Assembly (NCBI GenBank): GCA_014801955.1
Contig: JAAVDE010000012.1
Span: 1 to 64,000 of the forward strand
Reading direction: 5' to 3'
DNA from: Bacteroides sp.
Lineage (GTDB): Bacteria; Bacteroidota; Bacteroidia; Bacteroidales; Muribaculaceae
Length of the DNA: 64,000 bases
Position 1 is the first letter of the stretch. Each line of letters begins with the position of its first letter. The notes beneath the pieces were generated by a model, which ran no database searches, was not told the DNA's origin, and saw only the letters and a program-made list of their open reading frames with translations. Shown in pieces: positions 50,693 to 59,488 of this stretch. Both the position numbers and the translations under genes were made by a program.

Positions 50693-50995
50693 CTATCCAT
50701 ATATTAGACACTTGGTTTCATCAAGTTCCTCTTTGAAAAACGGGTTACGAACCGCTGTTTCGTCAACGAGGTCAACATTGCGTCCAAAGAGCTTTTTCAG
50801 CGCGTTATAGAAATCGAAATAATTGTCGGCATAATTGTTATGATTAATCTCAGAGTTAAAATTAACGAGAATATCAACATCGCTGTTTTCATTAAAACGC
50901 GACGTCAATATCGAACCAAACGCATATAGCTTACTGACCTTATGCCTGCGGCAAAGGTCAAACAAATGCTGTAAGTTGTCGTTAATGAGATTCAT
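50693..50995 (-). CDS. Orphan MNT-domain nucleotidyltransferase
   Basis: 100 residues. The minimal nucleotidyltransferase motif is FGSILTSRFNENSDVDILV (G-S-...-D-x-D), and VDLVDETAVRNPFFKEEL with a final LIYG is the usual C-terminus of MNT proteins that pair with a HEPN partner. No HEPN gene follows: the next 95 bp are non-coding and then comes DUF5606. Its base composition is more AT-rich than its neighbours. It starts 15 bp after the guaA stop. Possibly a relic of a toxin-antitoxin pair. Confidence 0.8.
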   Translation of the reverse strand: MNLINDNLQHLFDLCRRHKVSKLYAFGSILTSRFNENSDVDILVNFNSEINHNNYADNYFDFYNALKKLFGRNVDLVDETAVRNPFFKEELDETKCLIYG

Positions 50996-51010
50996 AACAA
51001 TGTGCGGCGA

Positions 51011-52537
51011 TTATTCCCACTCGATGGTTGCCGGGGGTTTGGAGGAGATGTCGTAGCAAACGCGGTTAACGCCACGCACTTTGTTGATGATTTCGTTCGA
51101 CACCTTGGCCAGGAACTCGTAGGGCAGATGAGCCCAGTCGGCAGTCATGGCATCGGTCGAGGTAACGGCGCGCAACGCAACGGCTCGCTCATAGGTTCGC
51201 TCGTCGCCCATAACGCCTACGCTCTGAACCGGCAGCAGAATGGCTCCTGCCTGCCAGACTTTGTCGTAGAGGTCCCACTCGCGCAGGCCTTCGATGAAGA
51301 TATTGTCGGCTTCCTGGAGAATGGCAACTTTTTCGGGAGTAATGTCGCCCAAAATGCGAACGGCCAGACCGGGGCCGGGAAACGGATGGCGCTTGATGAG
51401 GCGATCGGGGATGCCCAGCGCGCGACCAACGGCGCGAACCTCGTCCTTAAACAGCAGGCGCAGCGGCTCGCAAAGCTTCAGGTTCATCTTCTCGGGCAGG
51501 CCGCCAACGTTGTGGTGGCTCTTGATAACGGTGCCGGTAATCGACAGCGACTCAATGCAGTCGGGATAAATCGTTCCCTGGGCGAGCCACTTAACGTCGC
51601 TAACCTTGTGGGCCTCGCGGTCAAACACGTCGATAAAGCCCTTGCCGATAATCTTGCGCTTGCGCTCGGGGTCGGTAACGCCCGCCAGCTCCGCGAAAAA
51701 TTCAGCCGATGCGTCAACGCCGATAACGTTGAGCCCCAAGCCTTCGTAGGCCTTCATAACGTCCGTGAACTCGTTTTTGCGCAACATGCCGTGGTCAACG
51801 AAAATGCAGGTCAGGTTCTTGCCGATAGCCTTGTTGAGCAACACTGCGGCAACCGTTGAGTCAACGCCGCCGCTGAGGCCCAGAACGACCTTGTCGTCGC
51901 CCAGCTGGCTGCGCAGCTCGCGAACCGTTGAGTCGATAAAGGACTCCGCGCTCCAGTCACACTTGGAACCGCAAACGTCAACAACGAAATTGCGGAGCAG
52001 CTGCATGCCACACTCGCTATGATAAACCTCCGGGTGGAACTGCACGCCCCAGGTCCGTTCGCCCTCGATTTGATAGGCGGCGACGGGCACTTCAGCCGTT
52101 GAGGCAACGATGTTGAAGCCGGCGGGGAGCGACGTGATGGTGTCGCCGTGGCTCATCCAAACCTGCGCGCCCTTTTCAATATTGGCCAGTAGCGGATTGG
52201 ATTCTTGAACCATGTCGAGACGGGCGCGGCCATACTCGCGCGACGGCGCAGACTCAACATTGCCGCCATTCTCCCAGGCCATGAGCTGGGCGCCATAGCA
52301 GATGCCAAGAATCGGCAGCCCCTTGGCGCGCAGGGCATTCACATCGACCTTGAAAGCCTTTTCATCATAAACGCTAAACGGCGAACCCGAAAGGATTACG
52401 CCGATAACGGAGTTATCTGACTCAGGGAACTTGTTGTAGGGAACGATTTCGCAATAAGTATTCAACTCACGCACGCGGCGGCCGATAAGCTGAGTGGTTT
52501 GCGAACCGAAGTCCAGGATAATGATTTTCTGTTGCAT
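51011..52537 (-). CDS. guaA: GMP synthase (glutamine-hydrolysing)
   Basis: 508 residues, usual length. It amidates XMP to GMP. The class I glutaminase domain has the catalytic Cys in [12 protein letters not shown] and the His-Glu in [10 protein letters not shown]; the ATP-pyrophosphatase domain has the P-loop [17 protein letters not shown]; the C-terminal dimerisation domain ends ...[14 protein letters not shown]. It is driven by its own perfect promoter just upstream and may run into the MNT gene. Confidence 0.97.
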   Translation of the reverse strand: MQQKIIILDFGSQTTQLIGRRVRELNTYCEIVPYNKFPESDNSVIGVILSGSPFSVYDEKAFKVDVNALRAKGLPILGICYGAQLMAWENGGNVESAPSREYGRARLDMVQESNPLLANIEKGAQVWMSHGDTITSLPAGFNIVASTAEVPVAAYQIEGERTWGVQFHPEVYHSECGMQLLRNFVVDVCGSKCDWSAESFIDSTVRELRSQLGDDKVVLGLSGGVDSTVAAVLLNKAIGKNLTCIFVDHGMLRKNEFTDVMKAYEGLGLNVIGVDASAEFFAELAGVTDPERKRKIIGKGFIDVFDREAHKVSDVKWLAQGTIYPDCIESLSITGTVIKSHHNVGGLPEKMNLKLCEPLRLLFKDEVRAVGRALGIPDRLIKRHPFPGPGLAVRILGDITPEKVAILQEADNIFIEGLREWDLYDKVWQAGAILLPVQSVGVMGDERTYERAVALRAVTSTDAMTADWAHLPYEFLAKVSNEIINKVRGVNRVCYDISSKPPATIEWE

Positions 52538-52556
52538 AAAGTAACGCTATTTGCCG

Positions 52557-52588
52557 CAAAGTTACAAAAAATATCTCTAACCCGCAAA
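52557..52588 (-). promoter_or_regulatory. Promoter of guaA
   Basis: Minus strand: TTTG (52588-52585), 20-bp spacer, TAACTTTG (52564-52557). Perfect boxes, 19 bp before the ATG. Confidence 0.75.
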
Positions 52589-52626
52589 CCCGACCGCCTG
52601 CAACAGCCTCATTTTACTTCCGGGGT

Positions 52627-52833
52627 TTATTTCAGCAGGGTCTTTTTGCCGTTGATGATGTAGAGGCCGCGGGTGGGATGGTCAACGCGACGGCCTTGGA
52701 GGTCATAGGCGCCGGTACGTTGGGCGCCGTCGGCGCTCACCTCGCGAATGCCCGACTGATGCGTGAAATCCTCCGCCGTGAAAATCACCTCGCCGTCCTG
52801 CCGGCAGTCAATCATCCGCAGGTCATAGTCCGC
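52627..52833 (-). repeat. Tail repeat copy 1 (shared C-terminal 68 codons)
   Basis: Nearly identical to 54040-54246 and 57909-58115. At protein level it differs at 6 of 68 residues from copy 2 and at about 5 from copy 3. It encodes the last part of the duplicated domain and the secretion-type tail. Confidence 0.85.
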
Positions 52834-54012
52834 CGGCATCTCCATTTCAGGCCAACTATTGGCGTCGGGAGAACCGATACCATCAACCCATGAGGCAATA
52901 ACATTGCCCCCCTCATCTTCCAGAACCCACTCCTTGCGCTCAACTCCATTGACAACAAGAGTATTGATCTTCGAAACATGACATTTATACCGGTTGGTCT
53001 GTCCATTTGCGTCTTTATCCCAATCATATTCCTGGCCCAGTATATACCTAATCATAGCGCGGCCTTCAGATAAGTTCTGATTCATCAACGGCACGGCATT
53101 GGAGAGTGGACTCTTTTCTCCATAGCGGTCAAAAAACGTATATATTATACCATGATCTTCAATAACAGCATAGTCCTTACCGTTTGAATCAATCAGGCGC
53201 GTTGCCGGAACACCCCTAATCAAAGTATCGCCAACAACACTAACGGTAAACATCTCGTCTCCGCGAGCCATAGTCCACGACTTGCCGCGGGTAAAGATGG
53301 TTTCTAATTCGGGCGAATCGTCAAGCGAATCGTCAAATTGCAGGTTAAAATCTTTTCTCGTAAAAACAGACTTGCCGTTAACCGAGCAATCCATCGTTTC
53401 AAACCATAATCGATCGGTGCAATCTTGTCCGCTAACGTTATATATCATAAAGCTGTAGCAGTTTGAATACCCTATACCCTCGACCCACGACGAATTATCC
53501 ACAATCACTTCGCGACGCTCAACGCCATCGCTGCCAACGGCGACGTCGCAACCTGTTACTTTGTCATAATATACAGGGTTGTCTTCAATATCATGATAAT
53601 CTATATCATATACTGCCATGCTGTCGCCAACACTAACATCAAAACGCATCATCGGAATGAACATAAGGCTATCCTTCCAGGTCTTGGCGCAAAAATAGAC
53701 TGTTTCGTTCTCCTCCAATAAAAAATGCTCGTGAGTATATGGAGTTGATGAATGTACGGTCATCCCTTTCTGAACAATCCTTTTACACTCTTTACCCGCA
53801 ACGATAGTGTCCCCACCAACTTCGGCGGTAAACATTTGGTAAAATCTACTCATACCAATTCCATAGTAATACGGATTAGTTGAGGCCCAATTACGCCCGA
53901 AATACCGGCACGTCCACGACTTACCCTCCTCCAGCAGCGGCTTATACTCCGCCATCGCCGGCAAGGTTGATAATAGTGATAGAACGAATAATATAAGGAG
54001 TTTTCTATTCAT
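52627..54012 (-). CDS. Exported paralogue 1 of a two-domain protein family
   Basis: 461 residues with signal peptide MNRKLLILFVLSLLSTLPAMA. Two related domains follow: LLEEGKSWTCRYFG...GDTIVAGKECKRIV...MDCSVNGKSVFTRKDF (about 25-225) and FTRGKSWTMARG...GDTLIRGVPATRLI...MIDCRQDGEVIFTAEDF (about 235-420). The tail HQSGIREV...YDLQGRRV...GLYIINGKKTLLK is the Bacteroidetes secretion or anchoring type. The family is unnamed to me. It is the last of four genes around a C25 peptidase; spacing to the next gene is 27 bp, so they form one operon. Possibly a surface protein processed or exported with the peptidase. Confidence 0.78.
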   Translation of the reverse strand: MNRKLLILFVLSLLSTLPAMAEYKPLLEEGKSWTCRYFGRNWASTNPYYYGIGMSRFYQMFTAEVGGDTIVAGKECKRIVQKGMTVHSSTPYTHEHFLLEENETVYFCAKTWKDSLMFIPMMRFDVSVGDSMAVYDIDYHDIEDNPVYYDKVTGCDVAVGSDGVERREVIVDNSSWVEGIGYSNCYSFMIYNVSGQDCTDRLWFETMDCSVNGKSVFTRKDFNLQFDDSLDDSPELETIFTRGKSWTMARGDEMFTVSVVGDTLIRGVPATRLIDSNGKDYAVIEDHGIIYTFFDRYGEKSPLSNAVPLMNQNLSEGRAMIRYILGQEYDWDKDANGQTNRYKCHVSKINTLVVNGVERKEWVLEDEGGNVIASWVDGIGSPDANSWPEMEMPADYDLRMIDCRQDGEVIFTAEDFTHQSGIREVSADGAQRTGAYDLQGRRVDHPTRGLYIINGKKTLLK

Positions 54013-54039
54013 AACTGTTACTGATTTATTGGTTCGTAT

Positions 54040-54246
54040 TTATTTCAGCAGGGTCTTTTTGCCGTTGATGATGTAGAGGCCGCGGGTAGGACGGTCAATG
54101 CGACGGCCTTGGAGGTCATAGGTGCCGGTGCGTTTGGCGCCGTCGGTGCTCACCTCGCGGATTCCCGACTGATGCGTGAAATCCTCAGCCGTGAAAATCA
54201 CCTCGCCATCCTGCCGGCAGTCAATCATCCGCAGGTTATAGTCCGC
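54040..54246 (-). repeat. Tail repeat copy 2
   Basis: Second copy of the 207-bp C-terminal coding repeat; see 52627-52833. Confidence 0.85.
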
Positions 54247-55401
54247 CGGCATTTCCATTTCGAGCCAGCTATGAGCGTCGGGAGAGCCGATACCTTCAAC
54301 CCACGAAGCTATAACCTCGCCATTCTCATTTTCCAAAACCCACTCTTTCCGTTCGATTCCATTAACGGTCAGAGTGTTGATGGATTGAATATTGCATCTG
54401 TACCGATTGGTCAGGTCATTCTTCTCCTCGTCCCAGTCATATTCCTGACCAAGTATATATCGGGCCATAACGGAATTTTCCGTATAGTTATGATTCATCA
54501 GGGGTACAGCATTGTATAGCGGTCGTTTTGCGCCATAGCGGTCAAAGAAAGTGTACAGTAAACCACGATCTTCAATCACGGCATAATCTTTCCCGTTTGA
54601 ATCAATCAGGCGCGTTGCCGGTATGCCGCCGATAAGAGTGTCACCAACAACGCTTACGGTGAACTGTTCATTACCGCGAGCCATTGTCCACGACTTGCCG
54701 CGGGTAAACATGGTTTCGGCATTGGACGTATCATCAAATTGCGATTTCAGATTAAAATCCGTTCGCTTAAAAATGGACTTGCCGTTAACCGAGCAATCCA
54801 TCGTTTCAAATCTCATACTAAGGAAGCTATCAGATCCGGCAATATTATAGAGCATAAAGATGCGGCCATTTGAAAACCCGACACCCTCGACCCACGACGA
54901 GTTATCCATCATCACTTCCCGGCGCTCAACACCATCGCTACCGACGGCAATGTCGCAACCTGTCACTTTATCAAAAGAATTCAGTTCGTCATAATAATAA
55001 ACAGCTAAGCTGTCGCCAACGCTGACATCAAAGCGCATCATCGGGATGAACATAGCGCTATCTTCCCAGTCCTCAGTGTAATAACTGATTGTTTCGTTTT
55101 CCTCCAACAAAATATACTCCTTGGTGAATGATGCCGTCGAGTATGTGTTAAATCCGTGTTGCACAATTTTTTTACACTGTTTACCAGCAACAATCGTGTC
55201 TCCACCGACTTCGGCGGTAAACAGTTGGAAAAATTTACTCATACCAATTCCATAGAAATATGGATTATCAGAGGCATGATTTGAGCCGTGATACCGGCAA
55301 GTCCAGGTCTTGCCCTCCTCCAGTAGCGGCTTATACTCCGCAGCATATGAGTTTAGCGCAATCAAACCGGCAAGAAATGCCGCATAAAAATACTTTTTCA
55401 T
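54040..55401 (-). CDS. Exported paralogue 2 of the same family
   Basis: 453 residues, signal peptide MKKYFYAAFLAGLIALNSYAA. The same two-domain plan as paralogue 1 (LLEEGKTWTCRYHG first; FTRGKSWTMARGNEQF second) and the same tail. Identity to paralogue 1 is high along the whole length, higher than to the third copy at 57909, which suggests this pair arose by the latest duplication. It lies 23 bp after the C25 peptidase gene and 27 bp before paralogue 1. Confidence 0.78.
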   Translation of the reverse strand: MKKYFYAAFLAGLIALNSYAAEYKPLLEEGKTWTCRYHGSNHASDNPYFYGIGMSKFFQLFTAEVGGDTIVAGKQCKKIVQHGFNTYSTASFTKEYILLEENETISYYTEDWEDSAMFIPMMRFDVSVGDSLAVYYYDELNSFDKVTGCDIAVGSDGVERREVMMDNSSWVEGVGFSNGRIFMLYNIAGSDSFLSMRFETMDCSVNGKSIFKRTDFNLKSQFDDTSNAETMFTRGKSWTMARGNEQFTVSVVGDTLIGGIPATRLIDSNGKDYAVIEDRGLLYTFFDRYGAKRPLYNAVPLMNHNYTENSVMARYILGQEYDWDEEKNDLTNRYRCNIQSINTLTVNGIERKEWVLENENGEVIASWVEGIGSPDAHSWLEMEMPADYNLRMIDCRQDGEVIFTAEDFTHQSGIREVSTDGAKRTGTYDLQGRRIDRPTRGLYIINGKKTLLK

Positions 55402-55424
55402 GATTAATGATGATTATTGTTGAG

Positions 55425-57881
55425 TTATTTTCGGATAGATATTGATTCTTGAACTACACCGTCTACAATTAAGGAAATTATAGTAGTACCTGTGGTATTA
55501 CTTTGTATTGGTACAATAGTCGTATTTTCTCCAGTCGGGATAGATACCTTATTGGTGATAGAGCCGCTTGATTGAGTAACTTGGATTAGCGCCGAGGAGG
55601 CAGATTCAGAAACGAGGGTTGTAACATCAAACGCAGTCCCGGATGTGCTCTCCACTTTTTTCCAATTTAATATTTGGCCGGTTATTGGCTTCTGCCCAAA
55701 ATTATCCTGGGCGAGCAAACTGCTATATAACATTTTTTTAACATATGTGCCATCAGGTTTTCTGTTAAAAGCATAAATTTCGGGAACATAATCTTGCTTT
55801 GTTATACACACGGTAAACATATCAGGAATCTTTGTTGCCGTAACCGAGTTCCTGTTCTTATACAATTTATAATATTTGGAAGATGATCCAAATTCTCGAA
55901 TACAAATCAAACTACCCTCCTCTATGTTGGATATTTCTAAAGTGCGGTCATTAATAGACGTATGTATTCCATTAAAATACAGTGGCGTTTGTGTGAATAT
56001 CGGCATTTCGGGGTCGCCAAGCGGATTTAAGCCAAACATGACATAGCGATATGTCTTATCCGTAGACGAGCAATAGGGTATCATATTAGCTTTTGCTTCT
56101 GCAACAGCAACTCCGTAACTATTGGAAGTTTTAGGATTAAAAAGATACTTATAGAACTCACCTTCATATTGTTGTGACGTCCCAATTGAGTAATTAGAAG
56201 GCGTATAATATCCCGCTCTGGAACTGCCCAAATAGCCAATAACACCACTATTCGCATTTCTAATGAACATTTCGCTCAAACTTGCTTCGCTGGTAAGAGA
56301 GTCAGTCATATCAAATGCATTTGTTTGGCAGGCCATTGTCGTTATCAGAGTATGGGCACTATGATTTTGCTGCCCGGCAGCATGAGTTGTAAAATACGTT
56401 GGTCTGCCTTTCTTCCCGTTTTCGATAATTGGCGGCCCAATACACCACCCTACCTGAGAACCATGTGTTATGAAACTTACAAAATTATAACCTACATCAA
56501 ATTGTGTTCTTAGATTGGATAACGTTAATGCCTCTTTGGTGTCATATCCAAGTGTATTCGTATCATTAAAAAGCTCTATTCTCTTGAAATCTCTTTCTGG
56601 CTGAATGTATTTATTATAGAATGCGTGACCTAATGTGGATGCAAAGACATTGTAACCATCCTCTTCAAGTTCGTTCATATTATACCCACCCATAAAAAAG
56701 CTGTTATGCCAGCGCGGGTCTGTTTCATACTGAAGCACTTTATCGACATACGCTTTCGCAAACCAAGTTGTACTGACAGGAACTCGGGTGACAGCAAAGG
56801 AATGACCCATTGAAATATCATCGTCCGTTTCTCCATAAATACCATTACCATTTTTATCCCAGTCATAAGGATCATTAATACAGGCGTAATACAAGTCAGC
56901 CGGGATCAGCCTATCGGTTTCTATAGTATCATTACCTGCGCAGTATCTTACAGGTACGACAGTATCATCGCCTCCGAGAAGAACGTACTTTATACCCATA
57001 CGCTTCGCAGTCTTTCTCAGGTAATCCTTAATTTTCGCAGGTGTATCAACACCGCTATATATATATTGCTTGCAGATGGATTCCACAGTTACCATATGTG
57101 CCTGCAATCCTTTCGCTTTTTTCCATTTAAGCAAAGGCTCAAATGATGGAGCAAGTCTTTCTGACGTTATAATCAGATACTCATACTGACGTAACAACTC
57201 GTTATCATCGTCATCTCGTAAGAAAGTATCCATCGGCAATGGGAAACTCGGTTCGATTACACCGAAATCATTTTGTATGAACTCCGGGCTTGTGGTCATG
57301 AAATCGAAGTGTTCGGAGGCGAGTTTTTGCTTGGAAAGAGCATCGGCGGTGGTTATGTCAACGTCGAGTTGCTCAATGAGGTAGAGCCGGCGGGCTTTGC
57401 CGTCGTAGATAAACGGGGAGCAGAGGAAGTGGAGGTGCGTTGCGTCGGACCACTCGCTCTTGCCGGTCAGCGTACAAATCTCTGACGGATAGACGTCGCC
57501 GGCATAATTGCCGCGTTTTCCAAGCGTCACCTTACCAAGCATGCTCGTTGGATAGGCCGGCGGGGCGGTGATAATGTCAACATCCTCTAAGATCAGCTTC
57601 TTAGAAACGACTTTGGGAGAGAATGTGCAATCAACATGCGGGCCAGCAGCGACGGTAAAGGCCACGATTGGCAGTGAGGGCAGAGTGGTGTCATTAGGCA
57701 ACGCCGCCGAATTTTTGGTATAGAGAACGTCTTGAACGACTCCATCTTCGACGGTGATTTCAAACATATCTTCATCGAAATTGAGCGTTACAACCTTATT
57801 GGATGGTGCGGCAAACGACACAACTGCACTTATCACCAGCAGCGATAACGCTAAAAACCTGAAAATGATTGGCTTATTCAT
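55425..57881 (-). CDS. Gingipain-type C25 cysteine peptidase, exported
   Basis: 818 residues with signal peptide MNKPIIFRFLALSLLVISAVVSFAA. An N-terminal beta propeptide-like region (about 25-215) is followed by the caspase-like peptidase C25 domain: YEYLIITSERLAPSFEPLLKWKKAKG, YVLLGGDDTVVPVRY, the catalytic His in FITHGSQVG (His473) and Cys in TTMACQTNAFD (Cys518), then MFGLNPLGDPEMP. A C-terminal Ig-like domain ends GTTIISLIVDGVVQESISIRK, resembling a type A type IX sorting domain. Gingipains are secreted by the type IX system and matured on the surface. Specificity is unknown. It is embedded among three paralogous exported proteins. More AT-rich than its neighbours in its central part. Confidence 0.88.
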   Translation of the reverse strand: MNKPIIFRFLALSLLVISAVVSFAAPSNKVVTLNFDEDMFEITVEDGVVQDVLYTKNSAALPNDTTLPSLPIVAFTVAAGPHVDCTFSPKVVSKKLILEDVDIITAPPAYPTSMLGKVTLGKRGNYAGDVYPSEICTLTGKSEWSDATHLHFLCSPFIYDGKARRLYLIEQLDVDITTADALSKQKLASEHFDFMTTSPEFIQNDFGVIEPSFPLPMDTFLRDDDDNELLRQYEYLIITSERLAPSFEPLLKWKKAKGLQAHMVTVESICKQYIYSGVDTPAKIKDYLRKTAKRMGIKYVLLGGDDTVVPVRYCAGNDTIETDRLIPADLYYACINDPYDWDKNGNGIYGETDDDISMGHSFAVTRVPVSTTWFAKAYVDKVLQYETDPRWHNSFFMGGYNMNELEEDGYNVFASTLGHAFYNKYIQPERDFKRIELFNDTNTLGYDTKEALTLSNLRTQFDVGYNFVSFITHGSQVGWCIGPPIIENGKKGRPTYFTTHAAGQQNHSAHTLITTMACQTNAFDMTDSLTSEASLSEMFIRNANSGVIGYLGSSRAGYYTPSNYSIGTSQQYEGEFYKYLFNPKTSNSYGVAVAEAKANMIPYCSSTDKTYRYVMFGLNPLGDPEMPIFTQTPLYFNGIHTSINDRTLEISNIEEGSLICIREFGSSSKYYKLYKNRNSVTATKIPDMFTVCITKQDYVPEIYAFNRKPDGTYVKKMLYSSLLAQDNFGQKPITGQILNWKKVESTSGTAFDVTTLVSESASSALIQVTQSSGSITNKVSIPTGENTTIVPIQSNTTGTTIISLIVDGVVQESISIRK

Positions 57882-57908
57882 AATGGTTGAGTTTGATTGC
57901 CACGGGGA

Positions 57909-58115
57909 TTATTTCAGCAGGGTCTTTTTGCCGTTGATGATGTAGAGGCCGCGGGTGGGATGGTCAACGCGGCGGCCCTGGAGGTCATAGGCGCCGGCGC
58001 GATTGGTGCCGTCGGCGCTCACTTCGCGGATTCCCGACTGATGGGTGAAGTCTTCAGCCGTGAAAATCACCTCGCCATCCTGGCGGCAGTCAATCATCCG
58101 CAAGTCATAGCCCTC
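57909..58115 (-). repeat. Tail repeat copy 3
   Basis: Third copy of the 207-bp C-terminal coding repeat; see 52627-52833. Confidence 0.85.
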
Positions 58116-59315
58116 GGGCATCTGCGTTGCCCAGCTTCGGGCATCAGGCGCACCAACACCCTCAACCCACGACGCAACAACATCAACGCCGTTTGCATTG
58201 TCAATGTCAATTGTAGCTTCGCAGATAAGATGTTCGGCAAAAGCGCGGCCATTGACGGTCAATTCGTTGGTGCCGTTCTTTAGCCAGTGCGTCCTATCGT
58301 GATCAGTCAGGGAGTAATCGGTCACTTCGCCGGTGGCCCAGTCAGTGCGCTTCACCATCGGAGAGTATGGATTGGTGTCGCTCAGCATCAAAGCATTGCT
58401 CAGCGGATTGGCCTGGCCCAGATGACCGGCAAAGGCATAAACGCGGCCATTTTCTTCGGCAACGATATATTCCTTGCCCTCCGACGATTTCAGCACTACG
58501 CAGCTGATGCCGTTAATCAGCGTATCGCGGTCGACCGTTACGGTAAACTGCTTGTCGCCGCGGGCCATAGTCCACGATTTGCCTTTCGTCAGGGTTTTAA
58601 CATCCTGTAAGCCAAAGCGGTTTTGGATTGCAAAGTCATCATGGCGGAAGATTGTTTCACCATCCTTCCGACATTCAATCATGAAATAATTCTCGGAGCC
58701 GCGCCTGCTAACCATTCCACCCCAAACAACCAGCCACGCCCGGCTAGTCGAAGCGCCAATACCTTCAACCCATGAAGCCGCATTGTCATGAAAAACAATC
58801 TCGCTTCGTTCCAGGCCATCAACTCCCTTTACCGCACCAACATGAGTCGGAAAAAGATAATTGCCGTGAGTCGGTTGCACTTTGTCCTCAATTTCAAAAT
58901 ATACAGGATCCACCAGAACGGAATCGCCAACCTGGCACCGGAAATCTACTACCGGCGAGAAATGGGAAATATCCGGATACTTTTCAAAATATCTCTTATA
59001 AAGGCCATAAACGCTCACAACGCCGTCTTTTTCCATAAAATCCATTCGGTCTATTATCTTATCCGAGCCAAGCGTTCTAAAGGCAACTCGCCAGCACTGT
59101 TCGCCTTCAATCTCAACCTTTTCTTCAACGAAGCATTCGAGCATTTCAACATACTCCTCCATTACAGGATAATCCTCCAGCAGATCATGAGACTTCGACA
59201 AGGATTTGCCGATAATCCACGACTTGCCCTCTTCAAGCATAGGTTTATATTCAGCCGCCACTGCCGACAGCATCGTTACGGAAGCAACAAGCGCTAAAAG
59301 TAATCTTTTCTTCAT
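57909..59315 (-). CDS. Exported paralogue 3 of the same family
   Basis: 468 residues from the ATG at 59315 (MKKRLLLALVAS); the track uses a TTG four codons earlier. Signal peptide, then the same two-domain plan (LEEGKSWIIGKSLSKSHDL; LTKGKSWTMARGDKQFTVTV) and the same tail. The first domain is diverged from paralogues 1 and 2, while the last 68 residues are almost identical, which suggests gene conversion of the 3' end. First gene of the operon, 26 bp before the C25 peptidase gene, with its own promoter upstream. Confidence 0.77.
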   Translation of the reverse strand: MKKRLLLALVASVTMLSAVAAEYKPMLEEGKSWIIGKSLSKSHDLLEDYPVMEEYVEMLECFVEEKVEIEGEQCWRVAFRTLGSDKIIDRMDFMEKDGVVSVYGLYKRYFEKYPDISHFSPVVDFRCQVGDSVLVDPVYFEIEDKVQPTHGNYLFPTHVGAVKGVDGLERSEIVFHDNAASWVEGIGASTSRAWLVVWGGMVSRRGSENYFMIECRKDGETIFRHDDFAIQNRFGLQDVKTLTKGKSWTMARGDKQFTVTVDRDTLINGISCVVLKSSEGKEYIVAEENGRVYAFAGHLGQANPLSNALMLSDTNPYSPMVKRTDWATGEVTDYSLTDHDRTHWLKNGTNELTVNGRAFAEHLICEATIDIDNANGVDVVASWVEGVGAPDARSWATQMPEGYDLRMIDCRQDGEVIFTAEDFTHQSGIREVSADGTNRAGAYDLQGRRVDHPTRGLYIINGKKTLLK

Positions 59316-59351
59316 AAGTGCAAACAATTTAATGGTTTAGATGATTGGCGG

Positions 59352-59383
59352 CTAAATTAGAAATAATTTCCATACTTTCCAAA
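59352..59383 (-). promoter_or_regulatory. Promoter of the C25-peptidase operon
   Basis: Minus strand: TTTG (59383-59380), 20-bp spacer, TAATTTAG (59359-59352; one mismatch). It lies 36 bp before the ATG at 59315. Confidence 0.58.
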
Positions 59384-59410
59384 TTTTCTGCAACATTTTT
59401 TAAGAATGAC

Positions 59411-59456
59411 GAAAAAAAAAGCGTTCCGCCTTGCCCTGTTCGGGGGAGGCGGAACG
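59411..59456 (-). terminator. Terminator of the GH20 operon
   Basis: CGTTCCGCC (59422-59430) pairs with GGCGGAACG (59448-59456); the minus strand continues with GC and a run of nine T. It separates the GH20 genes from the peptidase operon. Confidence 0.88.
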
Positions 59457-59488
59457 GTATGGATGCAGAGGTGGGGAGGAGGGGGCGG

